Positions 14,938 to 21,292 of a DNA stretch of 28,574 nucleotides are shown one piece after another. The DNA lies in assembly GCF_039534165.1 (NCBI RefSeq), contig NZ_BAAAUX010000039.1, positions 1 through 28,574 of the forward strand, written 5' to 3'. Below the pieces are notes generated by a model. That model was given only the letters and a program-made list of their open reading frames with translations. It was not told where the DNA came from and did not search any database. The translations under genes were made by a program, and so were the position numbers. Positions within the stretch are counted from its first letter, which is position 1. Each line of letters opens with the position of its first letter. The stretch is from Saccharopolyspora_D taberi. GTDB taxonomy: Bacteria > Actinomycetota > Actinomycetes > Mycobacteriales > Pseudonocardiaceae.

Positions 14938-15726
14938 TTGAGCTATCCACCACAGCAGCCCGGGCCGTACGGGCCGCAGCAGGGGTATCCGCAGTCGGGG
15001 CCGATGCCCGCCCAGCCGGCTCCGGGGCAGCCCGCTCCCGGTCAGCCGGTGCCGGGCCAGCCGATGCCCGGCCAGCAGCAGTGGGGCGCGCCGCAGGGCC
15101 AGCCCCAGCAGCCCGGTTACCCGCCGCCCGGCCAGGTCCCGCCCGGCCAGGTCCCGCCGGGGGGTCAGGTGCCGCCGCAGGGCCAGTTCGGTCCGCCGCC
15201 GCCCGCTCCGCAGAAGAAGAGTTCCGCGGGCAAGATCATCAGCGGTATCGCCGGTGTGTTCGTGCTCGGCCTGGTCCTGCTGTTCATCCGGCTCGGCGCG
15301 GGCGCCGTGGGCAGTTCCGCGCCGGAGGCGGGCGAGTGCCTGAACATCACCGACGCCAGCATGTCCTCGCCGGACTGGGAGAGCGAGCCCTGCGGTTCGG
15401 CCAAGTCCGACTTCGTGGTGGCCAAGAGCCTGAGCGGCTCCGAGAGCTGCGGCGACGAGTACTCGTCGGTGAGCCAGACCCGCCGCCGGGGCAGCGGGTA
15501 CACGCTGTGCCTGGTGCCGGACGTCAAGGTCGGCGACTGCATGAAGACGCCGCTGGCCGTGGGCATCGAGGAGAAGGTGGCCTGCGGCGAGCCGGGCGCG
15601 ACCGAGGAGGTCACCGGGGTCGCGTCGAGCCCCGCCGGTGAGTCCGAGTGCACCGGCGACTACGACGTCTACGCCACGTTCACCGAGCCCGCCCCGGGCC
15701 GCACTATCTGCATGAAGCAGCTCTGA
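14938..15726 (+). CDS. Proline-rich, single-TM, eight-cysteine protein, paralog 2
   Basis: A 262-aa paralog of the preceding gene. The same SYPPQ start opens a longer Pro/Gly/Gln-rich tail containing short tandem repeats (PAPGQ/PVPGQ/PMPGQ, then three GQVPP-type units). One transmembrane helix follows (~100-120, IISGIAGVFVLGLVLLFI), then an extracellular domain with eight cysteines in the same order (GEC, PCGSAKSDF, SC, LC, VGDC, AC, EC, IC). The TTG start at 14938 is supported by GAGAGG 7 bases upstream and by alignment with the paralog's start. The two genes are 134 bases apart, each with its own ribosome site, and share a GGYTAAGTT motif upstream. The stop is followed within 10 bases by repeat copy 2. 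Confidence 0.82.
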   Translation: MSYPPQQPGPYGPQQGYPQSGPMPAQPAPGQPAPGQPVPGQPMPGQQQWGAPQGQPQQPGYPPPGQVPPGQVPPGGQVPPQGQFGPPPPAPQKKSSAGKIISGIAGVFVLGLVLLFIRLGAGAVGSSAPEAGECLNITDASMSSPDWESEPCGSAKSDFVVAKSLSGSESCGDEYSSVSQTRRRGSGYTLCLVPDVKVGDCMKTPLAVGIEEKVACGEPGATEEVTGVASSPAGESECTGDYDVYATFTEPAPGRTICMKQL

Positions 15727-15736
15727 GGACCCTTCG

Positions 15737-15900
15737 AAGCGGCGAAGCCGCTTAGCCCACGCACGCAACCCGCACCGCCGCGGGTTCTCAGGCGCCCTCT
15801 GGCGAGGACAGCGTCGACGTGGCGTATTTGGCATACGCGATGTCGGCGCTCCCGCAGCCAGGGGGCGCCTGAGGTTCCGCCACCCGCACCACTACGCAAA
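15737..15900 (+). repeat. Structured intergenic repeat, copy 2
   Basis: A 164-bp copy with the same plan as copy 1: small hairpin AAGCGGC-GAA-GCCGCTT, CCGCGGGTTCTCAGG, then a long hairpin. The outer arms are 15787-15803 with 15857-15873 (17 bp, one T.G pair), and the inner arms 15810-15827 with 15833-15850 (18 positions, 15 Watson-Crick, 2 wobble, 1 mismatch), closing on TTGGC. The inner stem sequence (GCGTCGACGTGGCG) is unrelated to that of copies 1 and 3, yet still pairs with itself. The flanking conserved blocks are nearly identical to copy 1. It starts 10 bases after the paralog 2 stop. Confidence 0.9.
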
Positions 15901-15918
15901 GTGCGTCCACCACCAGCA

Positions 15919-15998
15919 ATTGCGTGAGCAACGCAATCTGGAGGTCTGGACCTCCCTGTGATGTGGTTGTTGGCGGCCGGCTCACGAGGCCGGCCGCC
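15919..15998. promoter_or_regulatory. Three consecutive perfect inverted repeats upstream of mdlC
   Basis: Within 80 bases there are ATTGCGT-GAGCA-ACGCAAT (15919-15937), GGAGGTC-TG-GACCTCC (15940-15955), and a 10-bp stem with a 7-base loop (arms 15972-15981 and 15989-15998). The last ends 5 bases before the GAGGGAGG ribosome site. The first two look like operators. The third would form a strong 5' UTR hairpin or an upstream terminator. None matches a regulator I can name with confidence. Confidence 0.5.
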
Positions 15999-16016
15999 AC
16001 ACGAGGGAGGGCGAAC

Positions 16017-17606
16017 GTGCAGGACGCGACGGTCCGCGACATCACCAGGGGGCTGCTCCGGCGGCTCGGGCTCACCACGGTCTTCGGCAACCCGGGCACG
16101 ACCGAGGTGCCGTTCCTGACCGACTGGCCGGACGACTTCCGCTACGTCCTCGGCCTGCAGGAGTCCGCGGTGGTCGCGATGGCCGACGGCTACGCGCAGG
16201 CCCGCCGGGAGCCGGTGCTGGTCAACCTGCACTCCGCGGGCGGCGTCGGGCACGCCCTCGGGGCCGTGTTCACCGCCTACCGCAACCGCACGCCGATGAT
16301 CATCACCGCCGGTCAGCAGACCCGGTCGCTGATGTTCGACGAACCCTTCCTCGGCGCCACCGACGCGGCGTCCTTCCCGAAGCCGTACGTGAAGTGGAGC
16401 TGCGAGCCTGCCAGGGCCGCCGACGTCCCGGCCGCGCTGGTGCGGGCCCACCAGCTCGCGACCCAGCCGCCGCACGGTCCGGTGTTCGTCTCGATCCCCG
16501 CCGACGACTGGGACCAGCCGGGCGTGCCGGTCGCCGACCGGCCGCGCACGCCCGGCTTCGCGCCGGACCCGGCCGCGGTGGCCGAGCTAGCCGAGGCGCT
16601 GAACTCCTGCGAGCGCCCGGCGTTCGTCGTCGGTCCCGCTGTGGACGGTGCGGGCGTGGTCGACGAGATGGTGCGGCTGGCCGACCGGACGCGGGCCGAG
16701 GTGTGGGTGAGCCCGATGTCGCCGCGCTGCTCCTTCCCCGAGGACCACCCCGGCTTCGCCGGTTTCCTCCACCCCGAGCAGAAGGCCCTGGCCCAGGAGC
16801 TGTCCTCCTACGACCTGGTCGTGGTGTGGGGCGCGCCCGCGTTCACCTACCACGTCTACCGGGGCGAGGCCGAGCACGAGCTGCCCGAGCTGTTCCTGGT
16901 GCACGACGACCCCGACGTGCTCGCCCGCGCGCGTCGCGGTCGCGGGGTGCTGGGCACGCTGGCGCACTCGGTGCGGCAGGTGTCCGAGCTGGTCGGCCAG
17001 AGCGAGCGGGCGAAGCCGCGCGGCTACCGGCGTCCGGCGAAGCCCGCCCCTTCGGTGCCGATGACGGCGGCCTACGTCTTCGACGAGATCAACGCCGCGA
17101 TGCCCGAGGACGTCGCGGTGGTGGAGGAAACTCCCAGCCACCGCAACGATCTGCACGAGCACTTCCCGATCCGGTCCACCGACGGCGGGTTCTTCACCGG
17201 GTTCTCGGGCGCGCTCGGCTACGGCATCGGCGCGGCGGTCGGCGTCGCGATGGCGGACCCGTCCCGGCGCACGCTCGCGATGATCGGCGACGGGTCGAGC
17301 ATGTACGGCATCCAGGCGGTGTGGACCGCGGTGCGCGAGCAGGCCCCGGTGACCTTCGTGATCCTGGACAACTCGCGGTACGCCGCGGTCGCCGTCCTCG
17401 GCGAGGCCGCGGGCGGAGCCAAGCTGCCGGGCGTCGATCTCGGCGGCATCGATTTCGTCGGCCTGGCAACGAGTTTGGGCTGCCCGGCCCGGGCGGTGTG
17501 CACCCCGGAGGAGCTCGACGCCGCGCTCGCCGCGGAGTTCGGCGCCACCACCGGGCCGTCGCTGCTGCACATCAAGGTCGACACCGGTCAGCGCTACCTC
17601 TACTGA
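16017..17606 (+). CDS. mdlC: Benzoylformate decarboxylase (ThDP-dependent)
   Basis: A 529-aa ThDP enzyme, the same length as Pseudomonas putida benzoylformate decarboxylase (528 aa), which converts benzoylformate to benzaldehyde and CO2 in mandelate breakdown. Active-site residues line up: Glu49 (LQES; E47 in P. putida), His72 (NLHSAGG; H70) and His279 (FTYHVY; H281). The ThDP/Mg motif is G424-D-G426 to N452 with exact GDG-x25-N spacing. The S26 position is a threonine here (GNPGTTE, residue 28), a conservative change that could alter substrate range. GTG 16017 has GAGGGAGG 6 bases upstream. No other mandelate-pathway genes are nearby, so the in vivo 2-keto acid is uncertain. Confidence 0.88.
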   Translation: MQDATVRDITRGLLRRLGLTTVFGNPGTTEVPFLTDWPDDFRYVLGLQESAVVAMADGYAQARREPVLVNLHSAGGVGHALGAVFTAYRNRTPMIITAGQQTRSLMFDEPFLGATDAASFPKPYVKWSCEPARAADVPAALVRAHQLATQPPHGPVFVSIPADDWDQPGVPVADRPRTPGFAPDPAAVAELAEALNSCERPAFVVGPAVDGAGVVDEMVRLADRTRAEVWVSPMSPRCSFPEDHPGFAGFLHPEQKALAQELSSYDLVVVWGAPAFTYHVYRGEAEHELPELFLVHDDPDVLARARRGRGVLGTLAHSVRQVSELVGQSERAKPRGYRRPAKPAPSVPMTAAYVFDEINAAMPEDVAVVEETPSHRNDLHEHFPIRSTDGGFFTGFSGALGYGIGAAVGVAMADPSRRTLAMIGDGSSMYGIQAVWTAVREQAPVTFVILDNSRYAAVAVLGEAAGGAKLPGVDLGGIDFVGLATSLGCPARAVCTPEELDAALAAEFGATTGPSLLHIKVDTGQRYLY

Positions 17607-17648
17607 TCGTCGGATCTTCGTTCGCGGGCAACGTCGATCGGACGATCA
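17604..17648 (+). terminator. Inverted repeat at the end of mdlC
   Basis: TGATCGTC, starting at the stop codon, is repeated inverted as GACGATCA at 17641-17648, a perfect 8-bp stem with a 29-base interior. It may act as a terminator, but the long loop makes this tentative. Confidence 0.3.
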
Positions 17649-17751
17649 TCGCTCCACAAAGGACTGTCCACTTTCTTTCGCCGAGCCGGGCAACCCGGTA
17701 CGCCGCCAGGCGTCTCCCGGTCGTAGGCAAGCGAAATTCGAAGGGGGCACG

Positions 17752-18453
17752 ATGTCCTTGCGTGGTGCGAAGCGGTTAGCCGGCGTGGCGGCCCTGGCGG
17801 TGGCGCTGAGCGCCTGCGGCGGGGCGCCGCAGGCGGGCACCAGCCCGGCTCCGCCGAACCTGCCGCCGGGCGGCAGCACCAGTTCCAGCACCAGTTCCGG
17901 GACTTCCGAGGAGCCGACCTCCTCGGAGTCCGAGGAGCCGACCGGGTCCAGCGCGGTATCCGAGCCCACGGAGACCCGCGAGGCCGGTCACCCGGACTTC
18001 GACAACGACGGCACCTCCGGTACCGGCGACGGCGCCGCCACTACGTGCTCCTCGCAGAACCTGTCGGGCTCCTTCACCCTCCAGGAGGGGGCAGGCTCCA
18101 CCAGCGGCTGGATCCACGTGAGCAACAAGAGCGCCGAGACCTGCACGCTGTGGGGCGACTACCCGGGCGTCACGATGACGAACCGGGACGCGGAGCCCTC
18201 CGAGGCGCAGTACTACAACAACCTCGCGCCCACCCCGGCGAACATCAACCTGCTGCCGGGCGAGACCGCGGCGGCCGAGGTCCGCTGGTCGAACAGCGAG
18301 CCCTGCACGTCGATCGTGTGGGAGGTCAACGTCACCGTGCTGCCCGAGGACGCCCCGCTGGCGCTGGAGCCCAAGAAGCAGGACGGCGGCCCGACGACGT
18401 TCGGCCTCTGCGGCGGCGGTGCCGTGCACGTCGGCGGATTCCAGCGAGCCTGA
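17752..18453 (+). CDS. Secreted lipoprotein with DUF4232-like domain
   Basis: A 233-aa lipoprotein. The signal peptide (LAGVAALAVALSAC) ends in a lipobox with the lipidated cysteine at about residue 22 (LSACGG). A ~70-residue Ser/Thr/Glu/Pro-rich spacer follows, typical of crossing the actinobacterial wall. The C-terminal domain (~100-233) has the DUF4232 layout: a first cysteine (TTCSSQNLSGSF), then SNKSAETCTLWGDYPGVTM, LLPGETAAAEVRW, and a late Cys pair (PCTSIVWEVNV and GLCGGG). ATG 17752 has AAGGGGG 4 bases upstream. Function is unknown; it is probably displayed on the outer membrane face. It is convergent with the ABC importer, with a long hairpin in between. Confidence 0.85.
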   Translation: MSLRGAKRLAGVAALAVALSACGGAPQAGTSPAPPNLPPGGSTSSSTSSGTSEEPTSSESEEPTGSSAVSEPTETREAGHPDFDNDGTSGTGDGAATTCSSQNLSGSFTLQEGAGSTSGWIHVSNKSAETCTLWGDYPGVTMTNRDAEPSEAQYYNNLAPTPANINLLPGETAAAEVRWSNSEPCTSIVWEVNVTVLPEDAPLALEPKKQDGGPTTFGLCGGGAVHVGGFQRA

Positions 18454-18525
18454 GCCGCGCCGGGTGGCGGCGCGCCATGAACGTCCACTGTGGATGACTT
18501 CGTGCCGCCACCGGTCCCGCGGCTC
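18452..18525. terminator. Long interrupted hairpin between convergent genes
   Basis: GAGCCGCG and GGTGGCGG (18452-18459 and 18463-18470) pair with CCGCCACC and CGCGGCTC (18505-18512 and 18518-18525), giving two 8-bp stems with a small internal loop and a 34-base apical loop. It starts within the lipoprotein stop codon. A second small hairpin CCACCG-CCTC-CGGTGG lies at 18558-18573. Together they fit a bidirectional terminator between this gene and the importer ATPase gene. Confidence 0.55.
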
Positions 18526-18619
18526 GGTGTGTAGCCAGCGCGCGCACCCTGTGCGGACCACCGCCTCCGGTGGCCCTGCGAGGGAGCCTGAAGTTTCACC
18601 TCGGCGTGAGGGGCAAGGC

Positions 18620-19462
18620 TCAGGGCTGCGCGGACTCCCGGGCCTCCGCCCGCTCGGCCTCGGCCCAGCGCTCGGCCTCCGCGGAGCGCTTCGGCTCCGC
18701 GCTGCGGACCTGGAGCAGCCGCGCGACCTCGCTGCGCAGGTGCACGAACTCCTCCGACTCGCGGGTGACGATCTGGTCCCGCTCGCCGAGGTCCACCGGG
18801 ATGTCGGCGACGATCGACGCCGGGGACTTCGACAGCACGAACACCCGGTCGGCGAGGTAGATGCTCTCGTCGATGTCGTGGGTGACCAGCAGGACCGTGC
18901 TGTCGAACTGCTTGCGCACCCGCAGCAGCAGGTCCTCCAGCTCGAAGCGGGTCTGCGCGTCCACCGACGCGAACGGCTCGTCCATCAGCAGCAGCGCCGG
19001 CCTGCACGCCAGCGCGCGGGCGATCGACACCCGCTGCTGCATACCGCCGGACAGCTGCCACGGGTACTTGCGGGCCGACTCGGCCAGGCCGACCCACTCC
19101 AGCACCTCGTCGGACCGCCGCCTGCGCTCGTCGCGGCCGATTCCCCTGGAGCGCAACGGGAACTCGACGTTCTTGCGCACCGACAGCCACGGGAACAGCG
19201 AGCGGCTGTAGTCCTGGAACACCACCGCGAGGTCCGACGGAACGCCCTCGACGGGGTCGCCGTGCAGTTCCACCCGGCCGCTGGTGGGGGTGAGCAGCCC
19301 GGAGATCGACCGCAGCAGCGTGGACTTGCCGCAGCCGGACGGTCCCACGATGCAGGCCAGCTCGCCGGCCTCGACGCGGAACGAGAGTTCGTTGATCGCC
19401 TGGTGCCCGGTGGGCCCGCCGTAGCGGTGGCCCAGCCCGGAAACCTCCAGCATGGTCGACAT
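18620..19462 (-). CDS. ABC transporter ATPase, nitrate/sulfonate/taurine type
   Basis: A 280-aa ATPase of the SsuB/TauB/NrtD group. Walker A GPSGCGKST (40-48), Q-loop Gln83 (VFQDYSRSLFPW, with the family-typical SLFPW), signature LSGGMQQR (137-144), Walker B LLLMDEP (157-163), D-loop SVDAQ and H-loop His195 (LLVTHD) are all present. The C-terminal ~28 residues form a charged Ala/Glu/Arg tail with repeats of AEAER that other members lack. ATG 19462 is 1 base from the permease stop, with GGGAGG upstream, so the two are coupled. It energises uptake of an alkanesulfonate, taurine, nitrate or related small anion; the substrate cannot be read from the sequence. Confidence 0.92.
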   Translation of the reverse strand: MSTMLEVSGLGHRYGGPTGHQAINELSFRVEAGELACIVGPSGCGKSTLLRSISGLLTPTSGRVELHGDPVEGVPSDLAVVFQDYSRSLFPWLSVRKNVEFPLRSRGIGRDERRRRSDEVLEWVGLAESARKYPWQLSGGMQQRVSIARALACRPALLLMDEPFASVDAQTRFELEDLLLRVRKQFDSTVLLVTHDIDESIYLADRVFVLSKSPASIVADIPVDLGERDQIVTRESEEFVHLRSEVARLLQVRSAEPKRSAEAERWAEAERAEARESAQP

Positions 19463-19463
19463 G

Positions 19464-20237
19464 TCAGCCTCCCGCCCCCGCGGTCCGGGTGGGCTGCCAG
19501 CTCAGCGCCCTGCGCTCCACCGCGAGGAGAATCGTGTTGAGTGCGTAGCCGAGGACGCCGAGCAGGACGATGCCCACCCACATCCCGGGCAGGTCGAACT
19601 GCCGCTGGCGGAACACCAGCTGGTAGCCGATGCCGTTGGTGGAGCCGACCAGCTCGGAGACCACCATCAGCACCAGGGCCAGCGACAGGCTGACCCGCAG
19701 TCCCGCGAAGATCTTGGGCAGCGCGGCGGGCAGCACCACGCCGAGCACCCACTGCGGACCGGAGATCCCGAACGAGCGGGCGGTGTCCACCTTGACCTGG
19801 TCCACCGAGCGCACGCCGTCCACGGTGTTGAGCAGGATCGGCCACACCACGCCGAAGACGATGACCGAGATCTGCATCTGCGCCCCGATCCCCAGCAGCA
19901 CGATGAAGACCGGGACCAGCACCGGCGGCGGCACGGCCCGGACGAACGCCAGCACCGGGCCCGCGTAGTCCATCGCGGTGCGCGACCGGCCCAGCGCGGT
20001 GCCAACACCCACGCCCAGCACCACCGCGATCAGCCACCCGGCGGCGATGCGGCCGAGGCTGGCCAGCACGTCGCGGGAGACCGTCTCGCCGGTGAACCAG
20101 GTCGTGACCGCGGTGGTCGCGATCTCCGTCGGCGGCGGGAAGAACGGGCTCGCGGCGAGCCGCGTCAGCACCTCCCAGGCGACGATCGCGCCGGCGAAGA
20201 CCACCCAGCGCTGCGCGAATCCACGGACGCCGCTCAC
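19464..20237 (-). CDS. ABC transporter permease 1 (SsuC/TauC type)
   Basis: A 257-aa inner-membrane permease (BPD_transp_1 fold) with about six helices. The FFPPP motif (32-36), typical of SsuC/TauC proteins, follows the first helix. The cytoplasmic coupling loop, equivalent to the EAA motif, is at about 151-171 (DTARSFGISGPQWVLGVVLP) and would contact the ATPase. The GTG start at 20237 has AGGAGG upstream and overlaps the stop of the mini-ORF (GTGA). Those start signals are part of the 72-bp repeat. It probably forms a heterodimeric channel with the second, divergent permease of the operon. Confidence 0.9.
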   Translation of the reverse strand: MSGVRGFAQRWVVFAGAIVAWEVLTRLAASPFFPPPTEIATTAVTTWFTGETVSRDVLASLGRIAAGWLIAVVLGVGVGTALGRSRTAMDYAGPVLAFVRAVPPPVLVPVFIVLLGIGAQMQISVIVFGVVWPILLNTVDGVRSVDQVKVDTARSFGISGPQWVLGVVLPAALPKIFAGLRVSLSLALVLMVVSELVGSTNGIGYQLVFRQRQFDLPGMWVGIVLLGVLGYALNTILLAVERRALSWQPTRTAGAGG

Positions 20238-20391
20238 GTCGCCTCCTGTGTTCTGCGGGGCACCCGCACCCGGTCGGCGGCCGCGAGCGGGTAGGGAGTG
20301 TGGCTCACGTCGCCTCCTGATGTCCTGCGGGGCACCCGCACCCGGTCGGCGGCCGCGAGCGGGCAGGGAGTGTGGCTCACGTCGCCTCCTG
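20232..20391 (-). repeat. Tandem 72-bp repeat with built-in ribosome site and start codon, two copies plus a 17-bp part
   Basis: Read on -: unit 1 (20391-20320, 72 bp), unit 2 (20319-20249, 71 bp), then the first 17 bases of a third (20248-20232) that serve as the permease 1 start region. Each unit opens with CAGGAGGCGACGTGAGC and ends in a small hairpin TGCGGG-TGC-CCCGCA. Unit 1 keeps the frame; unit 2 is one base shorter and shifts it, so that the TGA lands on the permease 1 GTG. Confidence 0.9.
20234..20380 (-). CDS. Repeat-encoded 48-aa mini-ORF linking the two permease genes
   Basis: This short ORF is made entirely of two tandem repeat units. It encodes two copies of VSHTP(C/Y)PLAAADRVRVP, then RRTQEAT. 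It has a good ribosome site (AGGAGGCGAC-GTG). Its GTG overlaps the stop of permease 2, and its TGA overlaps the GTG of permease 1. The last codons CAG-GAG-GCG-ACG-TGA are the same sequence that ends permease 2. Whether the peptide has a function or merely keeps ribosomes moving between the genes is unknown. Translation is plausible from the signals; there is no known homolog by eye. Confidence 0.4.
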   Translation of the reverse strand: MSHTPCPLAAADRVRVPRRTSGGDVSHTPYPLAAADRVRVPRRTQEAT

Positions 20392-21285
20392 CGTCGTACT
20401 CCAGCGAAGCCCCCTGCGGTGCACCTGCTCCAGCGCCTCGTTGATCGCCAGGCCGATCAGGCCCGCGACCAGCGTGCCCGCCAGCACCAGGTCCATCCGG
20501 CCCGCGCCGGTGCTGGCGTCGAGCACGAAGCTGCCCAGCCCGCTGGTGCCGCCCGCGAGGAACTCGGTGCTGACCACCAGGATCAGCGCCACCGCCGCCG
20601 ACATCCGGATGCCGGTGAGCACGAACGGCGCCGAGTTCGGCAGCGCCACGGTGAACATCACCCGCGCCCGGCCGTGGCCGAAGGACCTCGCGGTGTCCAC
20701 CATCACCGGATCGATCTCGTCCAGCGCGTAGATGGTGTTGAACAGGATCGGCCACACCGCGGCGTACACCGCCAGCGCGATCTTGGTGTCCGGCCCGTTG
20801 CCGACCAGCACGATCGCCAGCGGGATCAGCGCCACCGACGGGATCGGGCGCAGGAACTCCACGATCGCCCTGGTCGCGACCCGCACCGCCGGGACGCTGC
20901 CCAGCAGCAGCCCGGCGGGCACCGCGATCGCGATGGAGATCAGCAGCGCGATCGCCCACGCGAGCAGGCTGGCGATCACGTCGAGCAGGAACGCCCGATC
21001 GCCCAGCAGCTCGGCGAGCCGGGCGAGCACGATCGACGGGGGCGGGAAGTAGCGCTGGTCGACCAGCCCGGACCGGCTGAACGCCTCCCACACCAGCAGG
21101 AAGCCGAGCGCGCCGACCAGGCCGCGGAAGAACCTCGGAGGCGGCGTGAGCGACACTTTCTTCCCGCTTGCGGTCGCCGACCGGGTGCGGGTGCCCCGCA
21201 AAAACCTCGGAGGCGGCGTGAGCGACACTCTTTTCCCGCTTGCGGTCGCCGACCGGGTGCGGGTGCCCCGCAAAAACACAGCCAC
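20377..21285 (-). CDS. ABC transporter permease 2 (SsuC/TauC type), N-terminus extended by repeats
   Basis: 302 aa if read from GTG 21285. The functional permease begins near RFFRGLVGALGFLLVWEA and continues with about six helices, the family motif YFPPPS, and an EAA-like loop (VDTARSFGHGRARVMFTVALP). Residues 4-51 are two 24-aa repeats (FLRGTRTRSATASGK(R/K)VSLTPPPR) encoded by the inverted 72-bp repeats. An alternative start, GTG 21156 inside the second repeat, gives MSLTPPPRFF and 259 aa, close to permease 1's 257 aa; it is probably the ancestral start. The longer start lies 7 bases after the lipoprotein gene's stop. Neither has a strong ribosome site. Confidence 0.85.
   Translation of the reverse strand: MAVFLRGTRTRSATASGKRVSLTPPPRFLRGTRTRSATASGKKVSLTPPPRFFRGLVGALGFLLVWEAFSRSGLVDQRYFPPPSIVLARLAELLGDRAFLLDVIASLLAWAIALLISIAIAVPAGLLLGSVPAVRVATRAIVEFLRPIPSVALIPLAIVLVGNGPDTKIALAVYAAVWPILFNTIYALDEIDPVMVDTARSFGHGRARVMFTVALPNSAPFVLTGIRMSAAVALILVVSTEFLAGGTSGLGSFVLDASTGAGRMDLVLAGTLVAGLIGLAINEALEQVHRRGLRWSTTQEAT
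21131..21274 (+). repeat. Tandem 72-bp repeat, two copies in inverted orientation
   Basis: Two exact-length 72-bp units (21131-21202 and 21203-21274). On the + strand they read GGAGGCGGCGTGAGCGACAC and end in the TGCGGG-TGC-CCCGCA hairpin. They are the same family as the repeats at 20232-20391 but point the opposite way, with differences mainly A/G and C/T. They overlap the 5' end of permease 2 and are read through in frame by it on -. Being 72 bp, they add exactly 24 codons each. Confidence 0.9.
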
Positions 21286-21292
21286 GACGACG

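Noticed and set aside
16999..17040. Possible frameshift in mdlC around the Pro/Arg-rich linker
   Set aside because: The frame is continuous and the segment corresponds to the variable linker before the C-terminal ThDP domain.
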